This document shows positions 35,357 through 48,589 of a stretch of DNA of 64,000 nucleotides, one piece after another. The DNA lies in the NCBI RefSeq assembly GCF_000321225.1, contig NW_004450562.1:691048-755047 (forward strand), written 5' to 3'. Numbering within the stretch: the stretch's first letter is position 1; the number at the start of each line of letters is the position of its first letter. Made by a program: the position numbers and the translations under genes. The notes beneath the pieces are model-generated. The model did not search any database. It was not told the origin of the DNA and was given only the letters and a program-made list of their open reading frames with translations. This stretch comes from Odobenus rosmarus divergens. Its lineage: Eukaryota > Chordata > Mammalia > Carnivora > Odobenidae.

Positions 35357-35596
35357 GGGGTGCCTGGGTGGCTCAGTTGGTTAAGCGTCTGCCTTCGACT
35401 CAGGTCATGATCCCAGGATCCTGGGATGAAGCCCAGCATCGGGCTCCCTGCTCAGCAGGGAGTCTGCTTCTCCCTCTGCCTCTGCCCCTCACCCCCACTT
35501 GTGCTCTCTCTCTCTCCCTCTCTCTCTCATAAATAAATAAATAAATAAATAAATAAAATAAATAAATAAATAAATAAATAAAATCTTAAAAAAAAA
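35357..35596 (+). mobile_element. Carnivore SINE with expanded AAAT tail
   Basis: Full head and body, then an (AAAT)n tail from about 35,529 to 35,582 that is longer than in other copies. Target: aagatcatcaattg before, aagacaatcaattg after. Confidence 0.95.
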
Positions 35597-35614
35597 AAGA
35601 CAATCAATTGATGC

Positions 35615-36180
35615 CAACATCAATATGTCAAATACTGGCAATATCTGATCAGGATTTTAAATCAGCCATCACAAAAGTGCTTCAAAAATCAATTGCAAAT
35701 TCTCTTGAAAAAATTTAAAAAATAGAAAATCTCAGCAAAGAAATAGAACTTACATGAAACAGTTATCAAATGGAAATTCTAGAATGTGAAAATACAACCA
35801 AAGAAATTAAACCAAAAAACTCTTTGGGCTTGATGGTAAAGGGGAGATGATAGACTATAGAACCAGAAACTCAAAGACAGATCAATAGAATTGACCTGAA
35901 CCGTCAAGAGAAAATAAACTAGAAAGAAATGAAGAGAGCCCCAGGAACCTGTAAGATTAAAAAAAAAAAAAATCCAACATTGGCATCACACACACCCAAA
36001 TAAGTACAAGTTAAACTGGAAAAAATCTGAGTAAAATTGGCATATATTATCATGGTTGTGATACTATTCTATAGTTTTGCAAAATGTTACCGTTGGGAGA
36101 AACTAGGTGAAGGGCCAGCAGTATCTCTGTATTATTTGTTAGAACTGCATGTGAATCCACAATTATCTCAATAAAATTTT
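35615..36180 (+). mobile_element. Old L1 remnants ending in an L1M 3'UTR
   Basis: Blocks resembling old L1 5' sequence ('aaatcagccatcacaaaagt', 'gaaattctagaatgtgaaaa') continue up to 36,000. Then comes a 3' end: 'gcaaaatgttaccgttggga', 'gtatctctgtattatttgtt', 'tgtgaatccacaattatctc' and AATAAAATTTTT at about 36,170. Confidence 0.65.
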
Positions 36181-37620
36181 TCAAAAGTTTGCCCACCTGC
36201 AATGTGGAGAATGAATAGCAGATGCTGGAGGAGAATACCATGAGTTCCAGTTTGCATGTGCTAAGCTGGAGTCTCCTATGAGACATCAAGTGGCAATACG
36301 GGTGACTGAATCAGGAATGTCTAGTCTGTCAACGTTTGGTTTGTAATCTATTGGAGCAGGCAAAGTTTTATTTTTCACTGTAAATCATATTAATGAGGTG
36401 TAATTTACAAACATGCAAAGGAACCCATTTTAAGTGTACTGCTCAGACTTTGGGAAAACATTTACACTTGTGGAACCACAACCACAGTAAAGATATAGAA
36501 CTTTTCTATTATCCCAAAAGATTCCCTTGTGCTCCTTCCCAGTCAATACCTCCACCTACTCCCCATCCTGCCCTTGGCTCCAGATGACTATTCTTTTCTC
36601 CGTCACTGTAGATTAGGTTTTACTTTTCTAGAGTTTTATATAATTGGAACAACATAGTATGTATTCTTTTGTGTTTGGCTGCTTTTCCTTATCAAAACAT
36701 TTTTAATATTCAATCAGGTTGTCACATATAATAATAGTATATTCCTTCTTACTGATGAATAGTGTTCTATGATATGAATATACCACAATTTGTTTATGTA
36801 TTCACCTGTTGATGTCCTCAAAAACACACGGTGTTCTTTGGTTTGTTTCTCCCTCTCTTTCATGAGACTGGCAGGCATGTAACCATATCTGATAGTGATT
36901 TTAACTGTATTTCCCTGATTACTAACAATGCTGAGATTCTTTTCATGTACTTTATCAGCCATCCCCATATCTACTTTTGTAAAGTGTTCAAATATTTTGC
37001 CTATTTTTGTAGGGTTGCTTGTGCTCTCAATATTGAGTTCTGAGCGCTCTTTATATATTCTGGATGTCAGCTTTATCCAGTTTTTGCTTTGCAGATGACT
37101 CTCCTATCAGTATTATATAGCCTTGATTCTTGTAGCTTTATAGCACTTATTAAAGTTAGATAGTCTAAACATTATTTTTTTTTCTTGTTTCTTTTTCATG
37201 ATTACTTTGGCTATTTTAAGTCCTCTTTTTTTTTTTCCAAATAAATTTTAGAGTAAGCTTATCAATTTTTACCAAAAAAGCCTGCTGAGATTTTGACTGG
37301 TATTATATTGATTATAAAGATCAATTTGAGGAGAATTGCATTTTAATAATATTGTCTTTCAATCAATGGACATGTTTTTTCTCTATATACATTTATATCG
37401 TTGAATATGTCAGGTTCTCTCTCACTTCTAATTTGCTGAGAAATTATTTTGCTTTGTTTTTTATATCTTGAATGGAGTTGAATTTTATCTAAAGTTATTT
37501 AATTTACTGTGGTGATCATATGGTTCCCCTTTTTAATAGGATGAATTATATTAATTTTCTAATATTAAACCAACTTTCCATTCCGAGGATATGCACTACT
37601 TAATCATAGAGTATCCTTTT

Positions 37621-37734
37621 TTTTTTTTAAGATTTTATTTTTAAGTAATCTCCACACCAAACATGGGGCTCAAGCTCATAACCCCGAGATCAAGAGTTGC
37701 ATGCTCCTCTGACTGAGCCAGCCAGGTGCCCCTT
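37621..37734 (-). mobile_element. Short-type carnivore SINE
   Basis: 'aagtaatctccacaccaaac' to 'gccagccaggtgcccc'. Target duplication AGAGTATCCTTTT at 37,608 and 37,735. Confidence 0.92.
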
Positions 37735-37837
37735 AGAGTATCCTTTTTAATCCTTGTAAATCTACTGAGACTTGTTTTATACCCCAGCATATGGTCTATC
37801 TTGGTGAATGTTTCATGTGTGTTTAAAATGAATGTGA

Positions 37838-38051
37838 GGGGCGCCTGGGTGGCTCAGTCGTTAAGTGTCTGCCTTCGGCTCAGGTTATGATCCCAGGGTC
37901 CTGGGATCGAGCCCCACATCGGGCTGCCTGCTCAGTGGGAAGCCTGCTTCTCCCTCTCCCACTCCCCCTGCTTGTGCTCTCTCTCTCTCGCTGTGTCTCT
38001 CTCTGTCAAATAAATAAATAAAATCTTTAAAAAAATAAAATAAAATAAAAT
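37838..38051 (+). mobile_element. Carnivore SINE
   Basis: Head ggggcgcctgggtggctcag, tail ending in (TAAAA)n. Perfect 13-base duplication AAAATGAATGTGA at 37,825 and 38,052. Confidence 0.95.
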
Positions 38052-39118
38052 AAAATGAATGTGAATTCTGATACTGTTGGGTAGGATGTCAATTAGATGA
38101 AGTTGGCTTACAGTGCTGTTTAAGTATTCTATATCAATGTTGATTTCCTGTTTACCTTTTATATCAATTTTTAAAAAGTATTCATGTTTCCAACTATAAT
38201 TTTGGATTTATCTTTTTTCCTTTAGTTCTCAGTTTTTGTGTATGTATCTTGAAGCTTTGTTATTGGGTGCAAACATATTTAGAATTGTTGTATCTTCTGG
38301 ATGAATTAGCCCCTTTATCATTATGAAATGTCCTCTATCTCAGGTAATATTCCTCATTTGAAAGTCTCTCGTTAATATTAATAAAACCACTCTAGCTTTC
38401 TTCTGATTAGTGCATATGTGATATATCTTTTGTCATCAAATCTTTTAATCTGTATGTCTTTGTATTTAGATAGGTTTCTTGCAAGAGGCATTATGGGTCT
38501 CACTTTTTTTTTTAAAATCTAGCCTGATAATCTCTGTCTTTTAGTTGGAGATTTTATACCCTTTATACTTAATGTAATTAACAGTATACTTCATTATAGG
38601 TCTACCATCTTGCTACTTGTTTTGTTTATGTCCCTTTTGTTCTTATTTCCTTTTTTCTACCTTTAGATTTAGTATTTTTTAATATTTCATTTTATCTCCC
38701 TTATTGGTTTATTACTTATTCTCTCTCTTTCTGTCTCTCACTGTTTCTGTTCTCTCTTTTTTCATAGTGATTATTATCACAATCTTATTGTAAGTCTAAT
38801 CACAGTCTACCTTGAAATAATATTATACTGTTTCATGTATAATTTAAGAAACTGACACCAGTATACTTCCATTTCCTCTTTTCCATTTCCATTCTTTGTG
38901 CTTCTGTTATACATTTGTTTCCTTGTGTTATAAGCCCTACAATTTATTGCCATTACTTTTTCTTAATAAAGGTATTCATCTTCTAAAGAAATAAATCAAT
39001 TAGATAAAAATCATGTTATATTTATGCACTTATTTACCATTTGTAGTACTTTTACTTCCTTTGTATGTATCAAGATATCCTTTGTTACCATTTTATTTCA
39101 GCCTGAAGAACTTCTTTT

Positions 39119-39329
39119 TTTTTTTTTTTAATTTAATTTATTTTATTTTTATTCATGAGAGACAGAGGGAGAGAGAGAGGGGGAGAGAGAGAGAGAGAGA
39201 GAGAGAAGCAGAGGGAGAAGCAGGCTCCCAAGGAGCAGGGAGCCCGATGCAGGACTCGATCCCAGGACCCTGGGATCATGACCTGAGCCGAAGGCAGATG
39301 CTTAACCATCTGAGCCACCCAGGCGCCCC
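39119..39329 (-). mobile_element. Carnivore SINE
   Basis: Contains a long GA tract (39,160 to 39,205) and ends ctgagccacccaggcgcccc. Perfect 15-base duplication TGAAGAACTTCTTTT at 39,104 and 39,330. Confidence 0.95.
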
Positions 39330-39555
39330 TGAAGAACTTCTTTTATTGGAGGTCTACTAGTAACAAATTCCTTCAGTTTTTGTTGGGAAAAGTTTTGATT
39401 TAAATTTTAAGGGATATTTTCATTGGATACAGAATTCTAGTATGACAGTTTTTTTTCTTTCAGCACTTTAAAGATGCAACGGAATTATTTTCTGTTTTGC
39501 ATTGTTTTGGACAACAGTTTCTGATAATTCTTATCTTATTCTTTTGTATGTAATG

Positions 39556-39590
39556 TGGTGGTGGTGGTGGTGGTGGAGGGGGTGTTTCTT
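39556..39590. repeat. (GGT)n microsatellite
   Basis: Seven or more GGT/GTG units followed by a G-rich stretch, inside L1-derived sequence. Confidence 0.9.
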
Positions 39591-39899
39591 TGTTGTTGTT
39601 GCATTTAGGATTGTCTCTTAATTATTGTTCAACAATTTGATTATGACATGACTTGTTATGGTTTGTATCTGTGAAGGTGTTTAACCTTCTTGGGGTTCAC
39701 TGAATTTCTTGAATTTCTGAGTTTATAATTTTCACAAAATTTGGAAAACTACAGCCTACTATTTCTTCAAATAGTTTTTTGTACTTCCCTCTTTTTGGGA
39801 CCCCAATTACACACATATTAGACCATTCCATGTTTTCCCACAGGTCACTGAGGCTCTGTTCATTTTATTTTCTAATCTTTTAAAAATCTGTGCTTTATT

Positions 39900-40521
39900 G
39901 AAAATAGCTACCCTACGACCCAGCAATTGCACTACTGGGAATTTACCCCAAAGATACAAATATAGTGATCCAAAGGGGCACCTGCACCCCAATGTTTATA
40001 GCAGCAATGTTAACAATAGCCAAACTGTGGAAAGGGCCCAGATGTCCATTGACAGATGAGTGGATAAAGAAGATGTGGTATATATATACAATGGAATACT
40101 ACCCAGCCATCAAAAAAATGAAATCTTGCCATTTGCAATGATGTGGATGGAGCTAGAGGATATTATACTAAGTGAAATAAGTCAGTCAGAAAAAGATAAT
40201 TATCAGATAATTTCACTTATATGTGGAGTTTAAGAAACAAAACAGAGAATCATAGGGGAAGAGAGGAAAAAATAAAACAAGACAAAATCAGAGAAGGAGA
40301 CAAACCATAAGAGACTCTTAATCTCAGGAAACAAACTGAGGGTTGCTGGAGGGGAGGGAGATGGGGGATGGGGTAACTGGGTAATGGACATCAAGGACGG
40401 CATGTGATGTAATGAGCACTGGGTATTATATAAGACTGATGAATCACTGACCTCTACCTCAGAAACCAATAATACATTATATGTTAATTAATTGAATTTA
40501 AATTTTAAAAAATGAAAAAAA
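39900..40521 (+). mobile_element. Carnivore L1 3' end inserted in an inverted old L1
   Basis: Starts in late ORF2/3' region ('aaatagctaccctacgaccc', 'ggaatactacccagccatca'), then 3'UTR ('ggggtaactgggtaatggac'), ending in an A-rich tail. Target duplication CTGTGCTTTATT, perfect, at 39,888 and 40,522. The opposite-strand L1 resumes on the far side. Confidence 0.93.
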
Positions 40522-40533
40522 CTGTGCTTTATT

Positions 40534-41545
40534 TCCTATGGATTCTATTGCTAGGTCTTCAAGTTCACAGGTTTATTTTTTAGCAGTGTCTAATCTTATC
40601 AGTGTCATCTAGAGAAACTTTAATTTCTTGATAATATATTTTTCATCTCAGGATGTTCCATTTTGTCCTTTTATGTATCTTTCATTTCCTTCCTCACTGT
40701 GTCCATATTTTTATTTAAATATGCTTACATTGTTATAATTGCTGTTTTAATATTCTTAACTGTTTGTTAGTCCCATCATCCCTATAATTCTACATCTGTT
40801 TTTATTTATTGATTTTTTCCCTCTTGGTTATGAATCAACATTTTCCTGATTCTTGACATGTCTAGTAATATGTTGTCAGATACTGAATATTATGAGTGTC
40901 TGAATTTTGTTGTTTTCCTTTATAGAATGTTAGGCTCTGTTCTGGCTGGCAGGTAAGTTAATTATAGAACAATTTGACCCTTTTAGTTCTTATTTTAATT
41001 TTTGCTACAACACATATAAATTAGCCTTTACCCTAATTGTTCAGTCTTACTACTAAGTTGAGGATTTTGGTTAATTGAAGTTCCCACATCTCTCCATCCA
41101 GCTCTGGGTATTACTCAATTTACAGCTACCCAGTCTGTCTTTGCTCTGTCTTATGAATGTTCACCTACATATGTGTGGTCAGGGGACGTCCTAGTCAGAA
41201 TTCTAGGTCTTTTTCTGCACAGCTACCTGTTCTCTAGAATTCTGCCTAGCAACTTTTAGTCACCTTGGCCTCCCCAACTTTTTAACTCAGAGAGACTGCT
41301 GGTCTCTACTTGCACTCCCCTCCCTGCATCCATGCCTGAGAATTGCCTCTAGGCAAAAATCTGGGGTGGCTGTAAGAGTTTACCTTTCTGCTTCCCTTCT
41401 CTCAGGAATCTCAATCCATTCTTTCTATTGTCTAATGTCTGAATACCATTGTTTTACATATTTTGGCCAATTTCCTAATTGTTTATATGGTGAGGGTAAG
41501 TCTGATCTTAGTTATCCCAGTATAACTGGAAATAGGAGTCCTAAA
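40534..41545 (-). mobile_element. Old L1 (L1M class), reverse orientation, right part
   Basis: Continuation of the element at 36,365. Blocks such as 'aggatgttccattttgtcct' and 'ctctgttctggctggcaggt' resemble the complement of old L1 ORF1/5'UTR regions. Assignment weakens after 41,000. Confidence 0.6.
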
Positions 41546-41559
41546 ATCATTTTTAAAAT

Positions 41560-41935
41560 TTTTATTAAAAAATATAAATATATAGTGGAATATTATTCAT
41601 CCTTGGAAAGGAAGAAAATTCTGAAGCATCAACACTGTGGATGAACCTTGAGGACATTGTGCTAAGTGAGCAAGCCAATCACAAGAAGACAAATAATTGT
41701 ATGAATCCACCTATATGAGGTAACCAAAATAGTCAAAATTACAGCAACAGAAAGTAGAATGGTGGCTCCCATAAGCTAGGGGAGAGAGAAAGGGAAATTG
41801 TTCTTTAATGGGTATAGAATTTCAGTTTTGCAAGATAAAAATAGTTCCGAGGATTAGTTGCACATAATGTGAATTTACTGATCCATACACTTAGAAAATG
41901 GTTAAAATGGTAAACTTTATGTTAGGTTTAATAAT
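41560..41935 (+). mobile_element. Old L1 3' end
   Basis: 'ggaatattattcatccttgg', 'tggatgaaccttgaggacat', 'aaagtagaatggtggctccc', 'aaaatggttaaaatggtaaa' are the classic L1MA/MB-type 3' blocks in order. Confidence 0.8.
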
Positions 41936-42007
41936 TTAATTTAAAGAAAAAGCAATTATTAAATATAGCAATATATGTTGTATTCCCTAATATTTATAAT
42001 ATATTAA

Positions 42008-42210
42008 GGGGCAACTGGGTGGCTCAATCATTTAAGTGTCTGCCTTTGGCTCAAGTCATGATCCCAGGGTCCTGGGATGGAGCTGGGCGTCAGGCTCCCT
42101 GCTCAGTGGAGAGCCTGCTTCTCTCTCTCTCTCTCCCTCTGCTGCTCCCCCTGCTTGTGCTCTCTCTCTCTCTCTCTGTCTGTCAAATAAATAAAACCTT
42201 TAAAAAATAT
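42008..42210 (+). mobile_element. Carnivore SINE
   Basis: Head ggggcaactgggtggctcaa, CT-rich body. Target ATTTATAATATATTAA at 41,992 and ATTTACAATATATTAA at 42,211. Confidence 0.94.
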
Positions 42211-42214
42211 ATTT

Positions 42215-42470
42215 ACAATATATTAAGGTATTAAATATTTATATTATATAATTATATTATTGTTATATGTTAATGTTTTAATATGTTATAATTATAATTA
42301 TATGCAATATGTCATATATTTGTGAATTATACTTGTAAAATTATATATTATATTATAAAAGTAAATAAATGAATAAATAATATTGTTAAATAACAGTTGA
42401 TTATAATTAAACAATAATATTAAATAATATTAACAAATAAATTAAAATAACTTTCAAAAAACAGTGAACA
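42215..42470. repeat. AT-rich low-complexity tract
   Basis: Almost entirely A and T, with repeated TTATAAT, TTATATT and AATAATATT units. Confidence 0.85.
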
Positions 42471-43546
42471 CCATTCCACTTACTTACATTTAATTTTGAA
42501 CCCCTTGAAGTACAGATACAATTATTATCTACTTTTTATCAATAAGGAAATTCAGACACATAGCTGGAACATATTTTTTAAAAGAATCCCACTGAGGAGG
42601 AGGGGGGAAATAAATACGCACACACATACATATATATGTAGATACATACATAAGAATCCCACCGTACCTTAAACCATGATCTTTGTAAAAGAGTTGACAA
42701 ACCACCAGCCAATGATGCCATTAGGATATTGTGGCTCACCTTTTTTCCCTCTTGCTATTATTGCCTCAGGTCCTATCCATCCAAGAGCCTTCAGCAGTCT
42801 CAGGTAAGATATGTTTATATATAAGATAAACTAATATATACATATATATGAACATATGTTAAACACATATATATTCACATAGTCTTCTGCTGAATATTTA
42901 AAAATATTGTTAAGCAATATAAAAAAGTGGCTAGGGTCTTTAAAAACTGCTTAGTGAAGTTTTGCTGCCCTCTGCTGGAAGGTTTGTGTATATGCCCCCC
43001 GGTCTGTTTTTGGCAACAAGAGGATCATAAAGCATCAACTATTGGGTTCGCAGTGATAGATTCTGTTCTTAGAGCCTAGAGCTTCAAGAAAGTGTCTTAG
43101 ACATTCTGCAAGTGTGTGCTTCAATTTATTTTCTAAACACTGAAACTATTTTTACAATAAACACAATACGGTGTATTTAAATGTTACCTAATCTGATTTT
43201 GACACACCAGCTACGACCTGAATCTAGTCTTAGAATGGAAAGAGAAAACCTTAAGCCATTCAGTCTTCTCACTATCTGCTCTTAAACTTTTGTGCTGTAT
43301 CACTCCATTTCAAACCCTATGGTCCTCTGTTACGCAGTTCCAATAGGGAAATACCTTCTAATGTTTCATAGGGGGTGTAATTAGCTTGAAATTTGTAAAC
43401 TATTGTAGGGTCTTCTGCATCTGAATTGTGAATTGTTAGGGTTTTCATCCTTTATACAGCCTACTTAAAAACACCTGGCAACGTCACTTTATGGTTTACT
43501 ACTTGGTCCTTTTGGTGAATTCTAGGTTACTATCATATTTTTTTTT

Positions 43547-43583
43547 AAAGATTTTATTTATTTATTTGACACACAGAGAGAGC

Positions 43584-43618
<35 letters not shown>

Positions 43619-43763
43619 CACAAGCAGGGGGAGCGGCAGGCAGAGGGAGAAGCAGGCTTCCTGCATGAGCAGGGAGCCCGATGTGGGGCTCGATCCCAGG
43701 ACCCTGGGATCATGACCTGAGCTGAAGGCAGTGGTTTAACCAACTGAGCCACCCAGGCGCCCC
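43547..43763 (-). mobile_element. Carnivore SINE
   Basis: Long GA tract, ends ctgagccacccaggcgcccc. Target TATCATATTTTTTTTT at 43,531 and 43,764. Confidence 0.94.
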
Positions 43764-43924
43764 TATCATATTTTTTTTTTAAAGGAATATGGTGGCAGGG
43801 AGAACAGCAACAGCTTCCTTCATAACTATTACTGATTTCTTCCATCTCTTTACTTCTTCCCTTTGAAATTCTCTCACACTGTGACACAACCTTGGTTTAT
43901 ATCGTCCGATAGCCACCAAGGTTG

Positions 43925-44470
43925 GTGAGGATCTAAGCCTTTTCTCACCTAGATTTTAACAACAGTATCCTAACTGGTCTTCTTGCCTTGGTGTTCTCTC
44001 TCTAAAATCCACCTTCAATAACAAGAACCAGAATGATCTGCTGAAAATGCACATCTGATTGGGCCAGTCTCTACTTAAGTCTTTAAGTTCTTATCTCTTG
44101 CCTTCAGGATATGTGACTTTCTGTGATTCAGCTCAGCCTGCTTCTTGACTTCCTGTCTCACCCTGTGTTCCAACACAAGAGCCAACTGTGCTTCTCGGCT
44201 GCATAAACCTTTTTGCTTCTCACATTAGTATCTTTGGCCGTTTTTCCCTCACTGTCCTCTCTACCAGGCTTCCTGTCATGCTCCCTGCCACTTCACTTCT
44301 TCCTCATCTCTGGCTTTTGCTAACTCAGTGAGTTTGTACTGGATGGTCTCCTTTGCTTGATTGCTTTATTAATTATGAGCAGCAACTATGCCTTATGTAA
44401 TCCTCTGCATCAGATACAGTTCCTGGCAAACACATACTGTTCAATAACTAGTTGCTAAATAATTAAATGG
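43925..44470 (+). mobile_element. L2 relic with 3' end
   Basis: 'gatctgctgaaaatgcacat', 'agttcttatctcttgccttc', 'tgagcagcaactatgcctta', 'cctggcaaacacatactgtt' follow L2 order. The gene-like protein remnant has no continuous frame. Confidence 0.65.
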
Positions 44471-46089
44471 GTTTAGTAAATGAGTACCAGTAACATGAGT
44501 GTGGTAAGCCCCAAATTATCAGTGTCCCACTGTGAGGATATGAAGCATTCTCCTGTCTTAAAAATTTCCTAGGTTATTGTAGACTGGCTGTGTTTGGAGG
44601 TTGCTTGAGGCATTAAAATGTGCTTGTATGATAAAACTTGCAATTTGACTCCACCCCAGACATAGGGATGTAGAATTTTGCTATGGATAATTTATGAAGC
44701 TTAAATATCTGGGATACATTCTCTGGTGTGCAATTCTGCAGAAATGAAAGATCTGTCAAATATACTTTTTGTAGAGATGGTAACTTCATACTTACAGGGT
44801 GCAAGAAATATTTGGAAACATTTGATAATATTAAATGTCTTACATTGCTTATTTTATTTATAGGAAACAGAAACTCAACTAAGGGACATAAGACCTATGA
44901 TAGATTGATTAGGAGAAGTGATGAATTTGTTAGCATTTAAAAAAGCAGCAGGACATAATGGTGAGTGTAACTAATCAACATCTCCAGTAGGGATGTGGAT
45001 AAACATCTTGTAAAGGAATTATGGAGTTATATTATTTTAATGCTATTTTTATTCAAAAAATATATATGAATAGTATTTTATATTTAATATATATTTTGAG
45101 CTTTTGCGAAGTAAAGCAAAATGAATTTTGAAACATTATTACCATATGCTGTCCCCAGAGAAACACATTTAGAGTCTCAGGAGAATGGACTGATCACCAA
45201 ATGGCACAAACCACAAGTAGGATTCCTCTAGATAAGTAACTGAACACCACATTTTCTTCAATTAGATAAATGTCTGGTGTTATGTTTCTATAATTTATGT
45301 AAATTGCAACTATAGACCTACCAATTACCCTATTTAAACTTGGCTGGTTCCCCAAAGACTTCTTAGAAGAAAACTTATAATAATTACTTGCCTATCTTTT
45401 CAGAGCCATTTGGGGGTACTAAAACTCTAGGTCATATTTTTTGTAAAGTTCTATTTTTGCAAATCTCTTCTAGCAAGGAATTTTTTACATTAAATGGAAG
45501 AATAATTGGGATAACCATGTTTTTGTGTGTGTGTTTGGGGATATTATGGAAAAGGACGTTTGAATGAAGGTATTTAAAGCCAAACAATAATCTAACTTTT
45601 ATGGTAAATAGGTAAAATGTATTTTTTGGGGGAAAATAATCTGGAATATTTTATATTGATAATTCATAAGGACTTCTGTTTAATGTTTTTTAATAGAGGT
45701 TAGTATTAATTAACTTTCATAAAAAATTTTAAAATATAAAAATCAAGAAAAGACCCAGCCAGCACTTTTGCTACTTATATATGCACATATTATAATGACT
45801 GGATATAGATGCGAATAGGGTATAGATGTTAATTATTCCTGCCTTCATTGACCCAGACTGTATCTCAGCTGTTATATCTACATTATGCTGCCACTGTATT
45901 GGTAGACTCTAGTGTTTGTTCTTTTTCTTTGAAGAGAAAACATAGAAAATTATTTATTCAGTTATCTTTACATAGTCAACCCAGATGTAAGCAGTGGTTG
46001 GAGGTCAAAATAACTTCCTACATCGTATGCCTGAAAAACTATGTCCCCCAAGTTTTAGTGGACCACTTTGTCAATTTCCTTTAAAAAAA

Positions 46090-46475
46090 AACAGTTTTGA
46101 TATCATTTACATACCACTGAATTATTAAAGCATGCAATTCAGTCTTTAGTATAATCACCACATTTAATTTTAGAACATTTTTGTCATCCTGAGAAGAAAC
46201 CCTGCCCTTTAGCTTTCACTCCTAAATCTACCCATGCCCCCAGCTCCAGGTAACCACAAATGTACTTTCTGTCTCTATAGATTTCCCTATACTAGCCATT
46301 TCATATAAATGGAATCATACAAATGCAGCCTTTTGTGACTGAATTCTCTCATTTAGCATAGTTTTCAAGGTTCATCTTCATTGCACGTACCAGTTCTTCA
46401 TTCCTTTGTATTCCGTTGTATAGAGAATACCACATTTTGTTCATCCATTCATCAGTTGATAGACATTTGCTAATA
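46090..46475 (-). mobile_element. Old L1 3' region
   Basis: Complement of L1M 3' blocks: 'atcaccacatttaattttag', 'tagatttccctatactagcc', 'ccacattttgttcatccatt'. Confidence 0.75.
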
Positions 46476-46481
46476 ATGTTC

Positions 46482-46483
46482 AT

Positions 46484-46530
<47 letters not shown>

Positions 46531-46708
46531 TTTGAGATAGGGTGTGTGTGCAAGCACACACATGCGGGGAATGTGTGAAGAAGAAACTGAAGCAGACTCT
46601 GTGCTGAGCATGGAGCCCACGTGGGGCTCAATCTCACGACCTTGAGATCATGACCTGAGCTGAAACCAAGAGTTGGAGGCTCAACCAACTGAGCCACCCA
46701 GGCACCCC
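46482..46708 (-). mobile_element. Carnivore SINE with (ATTT)n expansion
   Basis: Starts with about twelve ATTT units (46,483 to 46,531). Ends ctgagccacccaggcacccc. Target AATAATGTT at 46,472 and 46,709. Confidence 0.93.
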
Positions 46709-47002
46709 AATAATGTTCTTTGAAAATCAGTATTTACTATGAAGCAAAAAGTCCTGTCAAATGCATCTTTTATTACTAGGCTTTTATGGATTGGGGAGAA
46801 AATGTCCAAAGTTAAAGTCAGTCTGAATATGCTTCTGTATTATATGAAGCACCAAATAATAGAGCAGTAACCTGAGTCATGGGATGTAAAAGGGAAGGCT
46901 CTTGATTCAGTGTCTGGTCAGTTAAGGAAACTGGGTGAGTGATTTGCTTCTGTCTAAAAACCATCTACAAATCTGTAGGTGCCATTAGAAACATAAAAAT
47001 GT

Positions 47003-47214
47003 GGGGCGCCTGGGTGGCACAGTTGGTTAAGACATCTGACTCTTGGTTTCAGTTCAGGTTGTCATCTCAGGGTTGTGAGATCGAGCCCCGTATGGGGCTC
47101 AGGCTCAGTGTAGCAATCCCTTGAAGTACTCTCTTCCTCTCCCTTTGCCCCTTCTGCTCATGCGCGCGCGCTCTCTCTCTCAAATAAATAAATCTTAAAA
47201 AAAAGAAAAAAGAA
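47003..47214 (+). mobile_element. Carnivore SINE
   Basis: Head ggggcgcctgggtggcacag; contains a (GC)n run at 47,162 to 47,170; A-rich tail. Target probably AAAAATG, at 46,996 and after the tail. Confidence 0.92.
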
Positions 47215-48074
47215 AGAAGTAAAAATGAAAGAAGCTTGTGTTTGTAAGGGATTTGGTGGAAAGTTTCCTACTGCCCTGGAAGAATAGGGAGACAAAAAAT
47301 AGAAAAGAAAGGCCACACTGGAGAGGGACTGAAAGTGCTGAACCTCCGTCATTTCTCGAGAGCCTTGATTAACAAACTACAGATCCCAGAGGCCGACCAG
47401 CAAGTTGCTTTTATGAGGTTGCAAAAGCCTGAAATTGGAGTTAGGAGATGCAAATTTGGGTCCCGTTCCATCCCTTCTTGGTGGTGTTTCCTTCCGTAAG
47501 ACTCGTAAGCCACCATTTCCTCCAACGCCCAAAGTGGCAGTGTTTCTCTGACAACTTCTAGGAAGATGAGGTAATGGAAAGCACCAGATGCTAAACCCAG
47601 CATCAGGATGTATCTGCTTTGTCTTCAGCCATACACCCAGAAGCCCAGCCTGGGGCCTGGTAGCAGAGAGGATTCCAAGAAGTATATGTTGAGAGAATGA
47701 ATGAAGCGTTTGGTAAATTGTAAGGAGTTATTCAAATGTTCTTTCTGTATTATTAACCTTTTCTTCCAATTTATTCAGTCTTCCACCTTGAGTGGCACGA
47801 TGGGTTGTATTCTGAAAACATGAACTCCTACACGACGTTCTTTCACCTTCCTTTATTCTAAAAAACATAAAAACAAAGACTTTTAACTTGAATTTTTTTC
47901 ACACATTTCACCACTGCTTGCCCTTTTGCAGTATACCACTTCCTCTTAAACCTTTTTTTCTCTTTGTGTGACTTGTTTCCTCAGCACCCTCCTCCTTCTT
48001 AGAGAAGTCTGCAATGCAAAGTTAGTATAAATCTGAGTCTTCAGGTGGAAGTGGCAGTGATATAAATGATTTTT

Positions 48075-48252
48075 TTTAAGATTTTATTTATCTGAGAGAG
48101 AGAGAGAGAGAGCACAAACAGGGGGAAGGGCAGAGGGAGAAGCAGGCTCTCCGCTGAGCAAGGAGCCCAATATGGGACTCGATCCCAGTACTCTGGGATC
48201 ATGACCTGAGCCAAAGGCAGACGCTCAACCAACTGAGCCACCCAGGCGTCCC
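48075..48252 (-). mobile_element. Carnivore SINE
   Basis: 'ttaagattttatttatctga' to 'gagccacccaggcgtccc'. Target TATAAATGATTTT before and after. Confidence 0.94.
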
Positions 48253-48589
48253 ATATATAAATGATTTTATAACGAGGTCTGTACCAGTCCACCAGCTGAT
48301 ATGACACAACAATCACTTCTCACTGTTAAATCCTTTTGATTTCAACAAGTACTGGATTTGGCGGATGAAGTTCATCTGTCTTCTCAAATGTAATACCAGA
48401 CACTGTGAATTTGTATAGATCATTTAAAGGGCATTTGCTAGACATGCCCTAATTTATATTTTCAGTAAATTCAGATTCTCATTCAATGAATCCAGTTGGC
48501 ATAAAGCAAGCTATACCAGTAAACACTTAATGGAGTAAATCCAAATTGGGTAATGTGAGATATTAGCAATTTTCTAGCCAGAAAATGCC

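Larger units (their letters stand above)
36365..39887 (-). mobile_element. Old L1 (L1M class), reverse orientation, left part
   Basis: Complement of L1 3' region first (36,365 to 36,970: 'aaagatatagaacttttcta', 'tgaatataccacaatttgtt'), then ORF2 (37,100 to 39,850: 'ccttgattcttgtagcttta', 'gagattttgactggtattat'). Split by SINEs at 37,621, 37,838 and 39,119 and by a younger L1 at 39,900. It continues to the right of that insertion. Confidence 0.8.
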
